Below, one piece after another: positions 23,601 to 30,941 of a stretch of DNA of 37,868 bases (positions are counted from its first letter, which is position 1; every line of letters starts with the position of its first letter). The notes under the pieces were generated by a model that made no database searches, was not told the origin of the DNA, and was given only the letters and a program-made list of their open reading frames with translations. The position numbers and the translations under genes are program-made. Source of the stretch: a virus; the IMG/VR virus record IMGVR_UViG_3300021960_000210, positions 1-37,868 of that record. One strand, 5' to 3'.

Positions 23601-26558
23601 AACTGATGGATTGTTTGATGAATTCAGTACAGCAAGGTAGTAAACACCATCTTGCTCACCAGAAACATACTTCTGTGCTTCTTCAACTCTATATGCATAA
23701 TAGACCTTATTATATTCCTTTCTCTTGAAGTATGGCAGAGAACCTGTTCTATTTGAAGTATCGCTGCTGAATGTTCCGGGATCTGTTGTCAGACCAACAG
23801 AGAAGTGTTTTGCACTTCCAATTCCAGTAACAGTAAATGTGCCGTTAAATCCAGAACTTCCTGCTCCAGTTGTATTGACAGTACTCCTAACGTTTACAAT
23901 TTCAACTCTAGACCCAGCAGAAAGATTGTGTGGAAGTTCAGTGTCTACATTAACAACAGAACCTCCATCCCAGTTTGCTCCAGCAATAAATCTAAAGTTT
24001 CTTTGTTGGTTGACGTTTGAGATTGATCCACTTCCAAAATAAGTTTGGATTTCTGCATCAGTTGATCCAATAGATGTGTTAGATTCCTGAAGAATAAATC
24101 CTTCAATAGGTGGTCTTGCAACAACTCCACCGCTATTTGCTGGAAGAACATATCTGAAACGATATAAAGTATCTTCAGAGTTTCTTGTATCAGATCTTCT
24201 CTTGATAAAGGTTCTTGGAGTTGCAGTTCCAAGTGATGTTGAACCTAAACCAACAACAATTGGATAGATTGTGTTCTCTGTTGCAGCAGTTGCAACTTTA
24301 ACATACCATTGAGAATTATCAGAGTCGTATTGAATTGGGTGACCGATTTCTCCAGAGTTCTTATCAGAAACTCTACTGACGACTTTTAGAACACCGCCTT
24401 TTTCATTGATAGACAGTGGATTGCTATTCAGAGCATCATTCAGAGTTTTAGCAACTTTAATATTTCTATTCGTCGTAAGTCCACTTGTGATTGCGTAGTA
24501 AATGGAGTTTGATTCCAAACCATCTGGAAGTTGACCAGTATCACTAATAATACGAATAGATTCACCTTGAATAAAGGAGTGTGTTTCAGTAAATGTAATG
24601 ACATTAGAAACACCACCATCACTGAAAGAACCAATACTGTTGATTCCAGAAACACTTCTATCAACAGTATAAGTCTTTGTGCCACTAATTTGTGGATCTG
24701 CAATATCATCTCCACCCGCAGGCATTGTAACTCTTGCGGAGTATTCTGTTACAGAACCTGCAGAAGAAACAAGAACTCTTAATGTTTCACCACTTCTTGC
24801 ACCAAATCTATACCCTTCCAGTACGTTTTCTGGTGGAACTGCTTCGTTAGTCTCATTCAACAGATAAAGGTGTCCTGTTGAACCAACACCAACCGCACTT
24901 ACGTCGGATGGTAAAGTTTTGAGTACATCAATTGCGGAGAATTCAATGGAAGTTTCTGTCAGAGAGACTGCTTTTGGTGGAATGACGTGAGTGATATATC
25001 CCACATCGTCTTGTGAGAATGCAGTGTCTCTAAATCCAGATGCAATCAGTGCTCTCGCACCAAAGTTGGAGTTAGAATTGGTGATGGACATATCACCACC
25101 ATTTTCGGCAACAAAGTGCTCTGCATATCCAATTGCGAAGATCGAAACGCACTGAATAAATGAGTTGTTTGTTGATTTGATATGGAAGTTTCTAAAGTTA
25201 GGTTTAAATACTGCTCTAGAATCTGTGCTTAACGCCTCATTGCCAGATACAGTATTATCTTCCCACTCACCAGTGGTTGTGTTATATTTTACGAATGCTC
25301 TATCATCTTTTTGCAGACCGATGCCCGTAAATTGAGCAACAACCATTGACTTAAATCCGTCTGCTTTACTACCATCAGCAAGCAGACCGCACATTCCAAA
25401 AACGGAACGCAGAGAGATGTTGAAAATGTATGGTGATGCTGAAGATACGGTATCAGATTGTAATACTAAACTTGCACCTGTTGGTGATGGTAATGCATTA
25501 ACTGGCGCGTTTTGAACTCTATAAATGATTTGAGTATCGCTTGGTCTTTCAGCAACAACGAACTGACCATTATATCCATCTATACCAATACCTTCAATAC
25601 GAATAGGAGTATCTACATCTAATCCTTCAAGAGCAGATGTTGTTGTTACTGTAATATTAGTGCTTGCTGTTATACCATCTCCTGCTTTAATACTTGAGAT
25701 TCCAACAGACGCACCAGTTGAACCAACTATACGATATTCATCAATTTTTGGTTGAATGTCAAGACCAGAAGATGGATAGTCTGGTTCAATTGCTCTACCA
25801 GATGCTTGACCATAAACAAGACCGACTTTCTCATAATACATATCCAAGTCAGTTCTAGTTGTAGAATATGACTGGAAAGTATCGTTAATTTTTACAGCGT
25901 TCGCGCCATCCGCATACTCAAAACAAGTGAGTTTGTGGTGTGAGAAATTGGGGACAAAAGTGTTTGAAGTATAATCTTTGTAACAAACTCCATTTGGATC
26001 TGCATCAAAAAGACTGAACTGCCAGAAATAACAAGCGCCAGTTACACGGAAAATCGTGGAACTCTCAATATTATCGTTTACTGGATCTGGAATGTATTTT
26101 GGTCTTACCTTTGTTTTACGCAGATCCATACCAATGATGGATGTGCCTCGTGGAACAATAACGCCACCATAAATACTGTTCAGTTTCCAGAGTTCATTAT
26201 CTGCTGCAGTTAGATCAAAGTTTGAATCAAGATCAAATGGTGGGAGGTCATTTGAAGTCTCTCCACTTCTCAACCTATAATTATTAGTTCCGTCTGGAAT
26301 GTATCCAGGACGGTTGTCTATAATATGGTCTCCAGGATACAGTAATATACTAGTTTTTCCAAACCTATCGTTGTTTAATCCACGCTGATATGAAAATCTT
26401 GCTGCTTCGATCAGAGCACGCTGAACAGTTTTAAATGGTCGCGCAAGAGAATTTCCTTGATTCTCAACGCTGTCCGTAGCGTCTAAACTGTTAGGATCAA
26501 CATAAAGAATAGTACCACGTGAAGATTTCAGAAAATTATCTAATCTGGAGAGACCCAT
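20631..26558 (-). CDS. Very large virion structural/fibre protein (1975 aa)
   Basis: A 1975-residue protein, the largest here. Its N-terminus (SRGTILYVDPNSLDATDSVE, then RPFKTVQRALIEAARFSYQR and ILLYPGDHIID) is the opening of a right-handed beta-helix of the pectate-lyase-like kind and is, as I recall, a well-conserved virion protein of T4-like cyanophages. The middle has many beta-rich repeats (GGAGYGSGSAGD; DGGSAYGVGNTM). The C-terminal 450 residues are fibre-like, with short G-x-x-T repeats and an ending like other fibre proteins (QTFICTATADITQFTLTNAP). It probably forms a baseplate-attached fibre. A late promoter and a terminator lie just upstream. Confidence 0.8.
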   Translation of the reverse strand: MGLSRLDNFLKSSRGTILYVDPNSLDATDSVENQGNSLARPFKTVQRALIEAARFSYQRGLNNDRFGKTSILLYPGDHIIDNRPGYIPDGTNNYRLRSGETSNDLPPFDLDSNFDLTAADNELWKLNSIYGGVIVPRGTSIIGMDLRKTKVRPKYIPDPVNDNIESSTIFRVTGACYFWQFSLFDADPNGVCYKDYTSNTFVPNFSHHKLTCFEYADGANAVKINDTFQSYSTTRTDLDMYYEKVGLVYGQASGRAIEPDYPSSGLDIQPKIDEYRIVGSTGASVGISSIKAGDGITASTNITVTTTSALEGLDVDTPIRIEGIGIDGYNGQFVVAERPSDTQIIYRVQNAPVNALPSPTGASLVLQSDTVSSASPYIFNISLRSVFGMCGLLADGSKADGFKSMVVAQFTGIGLQKDDRAFVKYNTTTGEWEDNTVSGNEALSTDSRAVFKPNFRNFHIKSTNNSFIQCVSIFAIGYAEHFVAENGGDMSITNSNSNFGARALIASGFRDTAFSQDDVGYITHVIPPKAVSLTETSIEFSAIDVLKTLPSDVSAVGVGSTGHLYLLNETNEAVPPENVLEGYRFGARSGETLRVLVSSAGSVTEYSARVTMPAGGDDIADPQISGTKTYTVDRSVSGINSIGSFSDGGVSNVITFTETHSFIQGESIRIISDTGQLPDGLESNSIYYAITSGLTTNRNIKVAKTLNDALNSNPLSINEKGGVLKVVSRVSDKNSGEIGHPIQYDSDNSQWYVKVATAATENTIYPIVVGLGSTSLGTATPRTFIKRRSDTRNSEDTLYRFRYVLPANSGGVVARPPIEGFILQESNTSIGSTDAEIQTYFGSGSISNVNQQRNFRFIAGANWDGGSVVNVDTELPHNLSAGSRVEIVNVRSTVNTTGAGSSGFNGTFTVTGIGSAKHFSVGLTTDPGTFSSDTSNRTGSLPYFKRKEYNKVYYAYRVEEAQKYVSGEQDGVYYLAVLNSSNNPSVSPFTAENYSQPVKELFPQIDRDNVNSDPDGSKCFAESSLIGDVIINDVKSSITKETLDYYFKESVGIAITNIHSQTGSAHTITTAIDHGLNRAVGLSIVDGGAGYGSGSAGDIYNARLVSIGSSVTGKNATAKITIDGSGTITAVTVMDGGSAYGVGNTMNVVGVATTTGFSQAVVEVSSIYNNVGDTLRVVGVASESLAGYNDLYRITSVEVGGASSVTVASASTIAGFASTISGIGLTVCGDAYLYNVGQSVSINSLNYDFTSGIATVTTASRHGLRVNQRVRFTGAGESQYNGSFIIDKLVGSAGTSFAVRIGVGTIAPTATGTIFALKEGPISHDGVVSPNDESLDGRMIPSYAGITTTLLSAITSASTEDMNLTNVSSLDVKIGDYFLIDDEIVRVKTTTSGANPIKIFRGVLGSDPATHVINSVVRKISVKPTELRRHSINRASGHTFEYVGFGPGNYSTTLPDKQDRAISAKEELLAQSTKRSAGINFYTGMNDKGISYSGNKKLSTITGREEIFDTPVQSITGEDISNLPNLNVTDATEGIFRRAVRVEGGKDNKVASEFNGPVVISNKLTVNSPKGVEANNLFLQGDATVSRRYTVGISTPALAGNPGDVVWYSDPTEGGYAGWVYTLQNDWRRFGSVSISKDLNIGIFDQVGIATTTPGLSKLLVGSGSTQFSVDENGVGIGTTANTYNLHVIGDANISTNLTIGSSITAATLFGDGNGLTNLNASATGWTNIPGGIYNTELNLVGVGTSVPTVNLEAGFVGMATTSLRAHGVADFVGLLTANNVHVSGVATISGSFDIRNTSGKITTGIVTTTNLHVGTAGTVITTQVGFGSVGIGSTLPTATLDIGGHTKFKTYSENVNYLSIVSNVVTVDLSQAQTFICTATADITQFTLTNAPAGASEFTLKIEQDGTGNRSVGIDTFKTSGGADIPVFWPAGGVLPIVTPTASRSDIYLFKIFDGVNVGTSGLYGVVVGQNFAN

Positions 26559-26588
26559 CTTATTTGTGCATATAGTTCCGTTACAGAT

Positions 26589-26595
26589 TATTTAT
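26589..26595 (-). promoter_or_regulatory. Candidate late promoter
   Basis: The minus strand reads ATAAATA in GATAAATAA, 31 bases before the ATG at 26558 and just downstream of the hairpin terminator of the preceding island. Confidence 0.6.
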
Positions 26596-26598
26596 CAT

Positions 26599-26623
26599 AC
26601 AACAAAACCTCCCGAAGGAGGTT
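26599..26623 (-). terminator. Intrinsic terminator with UUCG loop
   Basis: On the minus strand AACCTCC-TTCG-GGAGGTT forms a perfect seven-base-pair stem with a stable UUCG tetraloop, followed by TTTTGTTG-like U-rich sequence. It lies 40 bases after the stop of the Mom-like gene and would end transcripts from the small-gene island. Confidence 0.85.
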
Positions 26624-26662
26624 ATGAAGCACACGGAAGGGGTTTGGTTTAAGTATCACCAC

Positions 26663-27274
26663 TTATATATTACCATAACTTTCTTGTTCCCACAAGACAT
26701 TTAATTTAGAGTCAAAAATCATCAAATATCTGTGCTTTCTACTGCGTTCTTTCCATTCTCCTTCAGAACCTTTTATTTTGCCGCGTGAATGCTTGGTGCC
26801 GTCTGAATAGTAGAAATCTTTTTTAGCATCTGTAATCCCACAATATTTAAAGTTACAAGCGCGATAAATTGTGCCACCATGAAAAGCACTATCAGCGTAA
26901 GATATGATGGCTCTGACTCTTGTGTCTTTGCGTAGTTGCTTGATGCATCTTGATACAAACCACGATGTAATATTGTATTCATCTTGTTGTGTGTCAGGGT
27001 GGATGCAAAGTCGTGAAAGTTCAAATAATCCTTCTTGTTCATTTCTCTCTAAACCAAATGCTCCTTTTGCTATTTCTGGAACGGGAAGTCCTGTAAAAAT
27101 ACAAACTCCCAATAATCCACCAATCTTTAATGGTGAAAAATCGTTCTTTTTGAATAATCCGTAATTATAACCCGATTTGAAAGATTTTGAGAAGTCCTTC
27201 AAATAATGATATTTCAGCAAAAGTTCTTCTGCTTCTTTTTTGCTAATTTTTTCGATGTAATAATCGGATTTCAC
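26663..27274 (-). CDS. mom: Mom-like DNA modification protein (GNAT-related)
   Basis: A 203-residue protein matching the layout of the phage Mu Mom family: an N-terminal KYHYLKDFSKSF (H23-Y24), GLLGVCIFTGLPVPE (about 53-67), the conserved ELSRLCIHP (85-93), NITSWFVSRCI (101-111), and the C-terminal SYADSAFHGGTIYRACNFKY (125-144). Mom is a GNAT-related protein that converts adenine in DNA to a carbamoylmethyl derivative and so protects phage DNA from host restriction. The match is by motif order; the exact product of this protein is not known. The start is GTG, because no in-frame ATG lies before the conserved part. It closes a small-gene island before a strong terminator. Confidence 0.8.
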   Translation of the reverse strand: MKSDYYIEKISKKEAEELLLKYHYLKDFSKSFKSGYNYGLFKKNDFSPLKIGGLLGVCIFTGLPVPEIAKGAFGLERNEQEGLFELSRLCIHPDTQQDEYNITSWFVSRCIKQLRKDTRVRAIISYADSAFHGGTIYRACNFKYCGITDAKKDFYYSDGTKHSRGKIKGSEGEWKERSRKHRYLMIFDSKLNVLWEQESYGNI

Positions 27275-27295
27275 TGATCACTTATGAGAACTTAA

Positions 27296-27367
27296 AGCCC
27301 CCGATCCGATTTGAACGGACGACCTGCTGTTTACAAGACAGCTGCTCTACCACTGAGCTACAAGGGC
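27296..27367 (-). tRNA. tRNA-Thr (anticodon UGU)
   Basis: The minus strand folds as a full cloverleaf of 72 bases: acceptor GCCCTTG with CGGGGGC (two G-U), D stem GCTC/GAGC, anticodon stem GCTGT/ACAGC with loop CTTGTAA (anticodon TGT), variable AGGTC, T stem GTCCG/CGGAT with TTCAAAT. The 3' CCA is not encoded. It would read ACA codons. Confidence 0.95.
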
Positions 27368-27368
27368 G

Positions 27369-27947
27369 TTAGTAATATTTAATTGTATTTTTATAGCAGA
27401 TATCAAAAGGAAAAACTATTCTAGTTTTTTTAGAATTTGTTCCAGAATATCCATGCCAAACGTCTGCTGGATAGATTAGCAAATCGTCTTCTTCACATGC
27501 GGGTGTAATTGATTCTGACAGACTTTCATTATTATAAAAAGTTGTGCATAGATGTTCATTTTTATCAAAAGACAAGTAATATATTCCAGAAAAAGAATAA
27601 TTTCTATTACTTTCGTGTATATGGGGAACACACTTTTGATCTTTTTCATAACAAACGCACCATAAATTAGATACTTCTAATTTCTTGTTCAAATTAATTT
27701 CTTTTGAAAATAAGAGCAATTTATGCTCTATTTCAGAAACTAAAAGATTTAATAAGTTAATACCATTGTATTGAAACCTACTGTCATCTTGAATTACATC
27801 AAAAATTCTTGCGTTTGTTGTTTCCCGATTTGCTTTTTTTAAGTTTTTGTCGGATTCTATATCCTTTATAATATCAGTTATTTTTTCTTTGAATAGAATT
27901 TCTAACTTTGTTTTATAAATTTTATGAGAAAAACAATCAATTAACAT
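27369..27947 (-). CDS. 2OG-Fe(II) oxygenase-like protein near the Mom-like gene
   Basis: A 192-residue A+T-rich gene. The C-terminal half has VPHIHESNRNYSFSGIYYLS (108-127), with H109/H111 as candidate iron ligands, then IYPADVWHGYSGTNSKKTRI, with distal H165 and R176. This matches the 2OG-FeII_Oxy_5-like layout and, unlike the protein at 8610-9227, keeps the distal His and Arg. The first 90 residues are helical and Lys-rich with no known match. The gene sits between a small gene and tRNA-Thr, upstream of the Mom-like gene. Protein, sugar or DNA base could be its substrate; nothing seen decides. Confidence 0.7.
   Translation of the reverse strand: MLIDCFSHKIYKTKLEILFKEKITDIIKDIESDKNLKKANRETTNARIFDVIQDDSRFQYNGINLLNLLVSEIEHKLLLFSKEINLNKKLEVSNLWCVCYEKDQKCVPHIHESNRNYSFSGIYYLSFDKNEHLCTTFYNNESLSESITPACEEDDLLIYPADVWHGYSGTNSKKTRIVFPFDICYKNTIKYY
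27376..27382 (-). promoter_or_regulatory. Possible late promoter before tRNA-Thr
   Basis: TTAAATA on the minus strand ends nine bases before the 5' end of tRNA-Thr, inside the last codons of the oxygenase-like gene. The region is A+T rich, so chance is possible. Confidence 0.3.
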
Positions 27948-28217
27948 CTAGTCTACGGGCAACATTTCTGGATTTTCCAGTTCTACTTCAAACATTAAAG
28001 GGTGGCACAATTCATCAATTAAGTAAAATGACGACTTGTAGAGGTCTTCTGGTTCGTAGCTTCTTTCGTTGTCCGCTAATTCAATCAAATCCAGATCATA
28101 TATTGCATCATCTGGAAGTTCGTCAAAAGTAAATGGAACTTGATTTATAAAATACATTAGAACAATCATACTACCATTTAAATACCAGCAGTATGCGGTG
28201 TCGATTCTGTATTTCAT
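27948..28217 (-). CDS. Small acidic hypothetical protein (89 aa)
   Basis: An 89-residue protein with an aromatic N-terminal half that may form beta strands (YRIDTAYCWYLNGSMIVLMY), then a strongly acidic part (DELPDDAIYDLDLIELADNE) and a hydrophobic, acidic end. No motif is recognised. Its stop directly abuts the ATG of the oxygenase-like gene (zero spacing), so the two are co-translated. A perfect CTAAATA late box lies 21 bases before its ATG, and it may also be read from the upstream sigma-70 promoter. Confidence 0.7.
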   Translation of the reverse strand: MKYRIDTAYCWYLNGSMIVLMYFINQVPFTFDELPDDAIYDLDLIELADNERSYEPEDLYKSSFYLIDELCHPLMFEVELENPEMLPVD

Positions 28218-28238
28218 AAGTAGATTTCTACTTTTGTG

Positions 28239-28245
28239 TATTTAG
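28239..28245 (-). promoter_or_regulatory. Late promoter, consensus CTAAATA
   Basis: The minus strand reads CTAAATA 21 bases before the ATG at 28217, between tRNA-Leu and the 89-residue gene. A short hairpin (AGTAGA/TCTACT) lies in the leader. Confidence 0.6.
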
Positions 28246-28266
28246 GATTCGGTTAAGAACTCCTAA

Positions 28267-28350
28267 TAGGAACGGAGAGAATTGAACTCTCACGGGCTAC
28301 TGCCCAACAGATTTTAAGTCTGGTGCGTCTACCTATTCCGCCACGCTCCC
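28267..28350 (-). tRNA. tRNA-Leu (anticodon UAA)
   Basis: The minus strand forms a type II cloverleaf of 84 bases: acceptor GGGAGCG/CGTTCCT (with wobbles), anticodon loop CTTAAAA (anticodon TAA) on a stem whose outermost pair C-T is mismatched, long variable arm (TTGGGCAGTAGCCC region), T arm GAGAG-TTCAATT-CTCTC and discriminator A. CCA is not encoded. It would read UUA codons, common in this A+T-rich genome. Confidence 0.92.
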
Positions 28351-28497
28351 ATCATAAATTGGGGGATGAAAACGGCAATACTCATTAAACGTAATTTTCA
28401 TTTCCTTCCAGGTAAGACCACAATTTGCTGCTGCTTTGGGAACATTCCACTTTGCTGCAAACAGCATTTCCATTGATTCTCTGGTTTCTGGACGCAT
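28333..28497 (-). CDS. Small HTH-like protein (54 aa) overlapping tRNA-Leu
   Basis: A 54-residue frame from ATG at 28497 to TAG at 28333. It starts MRPETRESMEMLFAAKWNVP and continues KAAANCGLTWKEMKITFNEY, with two helices and a turn (KAAANCGLTWKEM) resembling a helix-turn-helix. The last four residues and stop lie inside the 5' end of tRNA-Leu, an 18-base overlap. From memory, similar short proteins exist in cyanophages, which supports a real gene. It sits downstream of the sigma-70 promoter at 28782-28811. A DNA-binding role is only a guess. Confidence 0.6.
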   Translation of the reverse strand: MRPETRESMEMLFAAKWNVPKAAANCGLTWKEMKITFNEYCRFHPPIYDGSVAE

Positions 28498-28573
28498 TTG
28501 AAAAAAGTAATAGAGTGAAAAAATTGCCGGGATTTTTTTCCCCCGAAAATGGAACTAAAAGTTGATTTTAGTA

Positions 28574-28756
28574 TCAGACAGGACTTGCATACGTCAGCAC
28601 GTCTTCATCACAAGTAGCACGGACGAACTCAAGGACGTTCATAAACTCATCTACGGTGTCACAAGTCACGGTTTTTTCAGACCCTTCACTGGAATACAGA
28701 TGGACACTACGCTTCACGGGATCCACAACACAACGGGTCAGGAATTCGTCTTGCAT
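28574..28756 (-). CDS. Small hypothetical protein (60 aa)
   Basis: A 60-residue protein with two predicted beta strands (EFLTRCVVDPVKRSVHLYSS, EKTVTCDTVDEF) and an acidic helix (FMNVLEFVRATCDED). It has three Cys but no known metal motif. I recall near-identical short proteins in cyanophage genomes, with no function assigned. It is the first gene after a consensus sigma-70 promoter, suggesting early expression by host RNA polymerase, in contrast to the surrounding virion genes. Confidence 0.7.
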   Translation of the reverse strand: MQDEFLTRCVVDPVKRSVHLYSSEGSEKTVTCDTVDEFMNVLEFVRATCDEDVLTYASPV

Positions 28757-28781
28757 TGGTTTGTTTGTTGATTACCCACTT

Positions 28782-28811
28782 ATTATAGTGTGTGATGGGG
28801 TCCTTTGTCAA
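28782..28811 (-). promoter_or_regulatory. Consensus sigma-70 promoter
   Basis: The minus strand carries TTGACA (28806-28811) and TATAAT (28782-28787), both perfect, 18 bases apart, and 25 bases before the ATG at 28756. The -35 box overlaps the stop of the upstream structural gene. Confidence 0.85.
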
Positions 28812-29449
28812 GCATCTTGCTCTACTTCCAGTGGGGGAACGTCCTTACGGGTTGCGTTCACGGTATAGTAGCAATCAATTTTGGATGCATTACCAGAACG
28901 AACCAATACCTTTCTTCCCCATTCAACCTTATCAACGATCAAATCTTGAGAACTTCCAATTTGTGTGAGAGATACTGTGATTGATTCTGGATCAACTAAT
29001 CCCATCCAATACTCTGGAAGTTCAATCACATTAGCATCAGTCAGTCTTCCACGAACATAAACACCATTTTCAGGTCCTTCAAGACATCCGTGAACTAGTC
29101 TTTTATCTTTCTTTGTTGGATGTTGGATATTAAATGCTTTTACAACAGCATTTACGCTAGATACTGCGTTAATAACATTGCCAGTGATTGTTCCAGTGCT
29201 TGTAATATCACCAGTGATGTCAATATCGCCAACTCCATTGATTTCAACATTTACCTGAAGATTATCAATCTGTGCATTGCCGTGATAATACTGATCACAA
29301 GGAGGAATTTCTCCAATTCCAGATGGTTCAACCGTATCATTATTAGACGGTTTAGCAATGTAGGAATATAAAGTTGATTTTGTTCCTGTTACAAGTTTAT
29401 CAGTACAGTCTTGAGCTCCAGTGGTTTGTGGTACAAATGCTCCTGCCAT
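28808..29449 (-). CDS. Virion structural protein with HPTKxxxRL domain (213 aa)
   Basis: A 213-residue protein. A short repeat-like N-terminal part with Gly and Thr (GDIDITGDITSTGTITGN, residues 74-91) leads into a C-terminal domain at about 106-200 that begins FNIQHPTKKDKRLVHGCLEG, continues VYVRGRLTD and ELPEYWMGLVDPESITVSLT. This domain is common at the ends of phage fibre proteins, where it may serve as a trimer cap. The next gene upstream carries the same domain. The strong SD AGGAG before ATG suggests high expression. Confidence 0.75.
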   Translation of the reverse strand: MAGAFVPQTTGAQDCTDKLVTGTKSTLYSYIAKPSNNDTVEPSGIGEIPPCDQYYHGNAQIDNLQVNVEINGVGDIDITGDITSTGTITGNVINAVSSVNAVVKAFNIQHPTKKDKRLVHGCLEGPENGVYVRGRLTDANVIELPEYWMGLVDPESITVSLTQIGSSQDLIVDKVEWGRKVLVRSGNASKIDCYYTVNATRKDVPPLEVEQDA

Positions 29450-29460
29450 TTTTTTATCTC

Positions 29461-30246
29461 CTAATTTTTAACATCGTAATGATATCCAGCAACAGAATAC
29501 TCATCATTGTTTCCTGGGTAATCTGCTGGACTTTCTCCTTCATATTCGGGAATCAATCTCTCGCCGTCAGATCTTGTTCCAAAGATATGATAGAAACAAT
29601 CAATTGGTATTCCACCATTTGATTGAAGATATACTCTCTCCTCATCAATTCTCTTGACGATTACATTTTGATGAGCACCAACTGGAGTAAGGCTGACTGT
29701 AATTGTAGTCCAATCAACCAATCCCTTCCAGTACGCTGGTAGTAAAATTTCTTTTTTGTTTGTAATTCTTCCTCTAATATAAACATCATTGGAAGGACCT
29801 TCTGGACAAGTGTGGCGAAGTCTCCACCCCTCTTTTGTTGGGTGTGGAATATCAAAGTTTTTCTTTCTGGACAAAACGTGAAGTCCACAACGAGAAACAA
29901 CTTCTCCCTGTGCGATTACGTTTGTTCCAACATTGACACCAAAAGCAGTATCAACAACACCCAGAAATGCAGAAGGTCCAGAGACTGCTAATGAATATGG
30001 ATTATTGACACCAGTGCATAGGGATCCAGGAACAAGTGGTTTGACTAAAGCATCAGCATTTGTCAATGGACCAACATTTAAAGTTCCAAAAGGAACTGGA
30101 AATAAAGTTGGAGAACCAATAACTGCTGGTCCCTCAATCATTGCAGAGCCATTTACTTTTGCAGGACCTTCTCCAATCGCAGGACAAATACCTTGTCCTA
30201 CCTTTATCTGTCCACCTACAACTGTGTCATCTAAATTGAATGCCAT
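29461..30246 (-). CDS. Virion structural protein with HPTKxxxRL domain (261 aa)
   Basis: A 261-residue paralogue of the 213-residue protein. Residues 1-125 are Gly, Pro and Val rich with short repeats (GPAKVNGSAMIEGPAVIGSP), perhaps a beta-helical stalk. Residues about 131-228 form the shared domain (FDIPHPTKEGWRLRHTCPEG; VYIRGRITN; LLPAYWKGLVDWTTITVSLT). The last 30 residues are acidic and aromatic, unlike the paralogue. The ribosome site AAGGAGA is strong. It is probably part of the baseplate or a short fibre. Confidence 0.75.
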   Translation of the reverse strand: MAFNLDDTVVGGQIKVGQGICPAIGEGPAKVNGSAMIEGPAVIGSPTLFPVPFGTLNVGPLTNADALVKPLVPGSLCTGVNNPYSLAVSGPSAFLGVVDTAFGVNVGTNVIAQGEVVSRCGLHVLSRKKNFDIPHPTKEGWRLRHTCPEGPSNDVYIRGRITNKKEILLPAYWKGLVDWTTITVSLTPVGAHQNVIVKRIDEERVYLQSNGGIPIDCFYHIFGTRSDGERLIPEYEGESPADYPGNNDEYSVAGYHYDVKN

Positions 30247-30257
30247 TCTTTGTCTCC

Positions 30258-30941
30258 TTATGGTAAATTATTTTTTATTTGATATTCTTTGTGTAGATTT
30301 TTAGAATCTTTAACCGCACAAGCATCGGTGACACCCTGAATTAGTGATCCATACATTTTTAAAATTCCATTTGCAACAACCTCACCTGTTCCAGATGTAG
30401 CTATTTTATATGAATCTTTAGCATTGACTAAAAATTTTGGAGCATCAAACGAAATATTTTCATTTGCATTGACTCTGAAGTTTCCAGTTGATCCTGAACC
30501 AGATGCAATAATTTCAACATCAAGTCCTTGCAGTATTATTTTACCATTAGTTGCAACAAACCTTATATTACCATTCTTTGTATCAATAAAGCAACTGTCT
30601 GCTTCTGGAGCATTATCATGTCCACAAGAAATCTGACAAACACCAGGACTCATCAAGGTAGTCCAACCTTGACGTTGACCGTCTTTATCCATTGCAATGT
30701 GATGTCTACCATCAGCACCCTGCAACAAAACAGATGAAGTTACTGTTCCCTTTTCATCTATCTTTCCAAAAGCAATAGATCCGTGACTGTTTCCATAACG
30801 GATTGCATCAAAATTTTGTTTAGCAGTTGGTGATCCACTGAATTCGCCAGCAGATCTTTCGCCACCAGCACCCTTACCTTTGTAACTATTCGGAGTAGAA
30901 GCACCCGAATATCTATCATTTACGCAATTTTCTGATGACAT
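30258..30941 (-). CDS. Virion structural protein, beta-helix-like (227 aa)
   Basis: A 227-residue protein. After a flexible Gly/Ser-rich N-terminus (residues 1-45), the middle contains GRHHIAMDKDGQRQGW and the C-terminal 120 residues have regular short beta strands (NGNIRFVATNGKIILQGLDV; GNFRVNANENISFDAPKFLV) like the triple-stranded beta-helix of gp5/VgrG spikes. It lies in the baseplate gene block. A spike or needle role is plausible, especially because the gp5-like protein here appears to lack its own spike repeats, but is not proven. Confidence 0.68.
   Translation of the reverse strand: MSSENCVNDRYSGASTPNSYKGKGAGGERSAGEFSGSPTAKQNFDAIRYGNSHGSIAFGKIDEKGTVTSSVLLQGADGRHHIAMDKDGQRQGWTTLMSPGVCQISCGHDNAPEADSCFIDTKNGNIRFVATNGKIILQGLDVEIIASGSGSTGNFRVNANENISFDAPKFLVNAKDSYKIATSGTGEVVANGILKMYGSLIQGVTDACAVKDSKNLHKEYQIKNNLP

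Noticed and set aside
28521-28550. A terminator between the 60-residue and 54-residue genes
   Set aside because: Only four base pairs (GGGA/TCCC) form around an A-rich loop; too weak to call even though a T-run follows.
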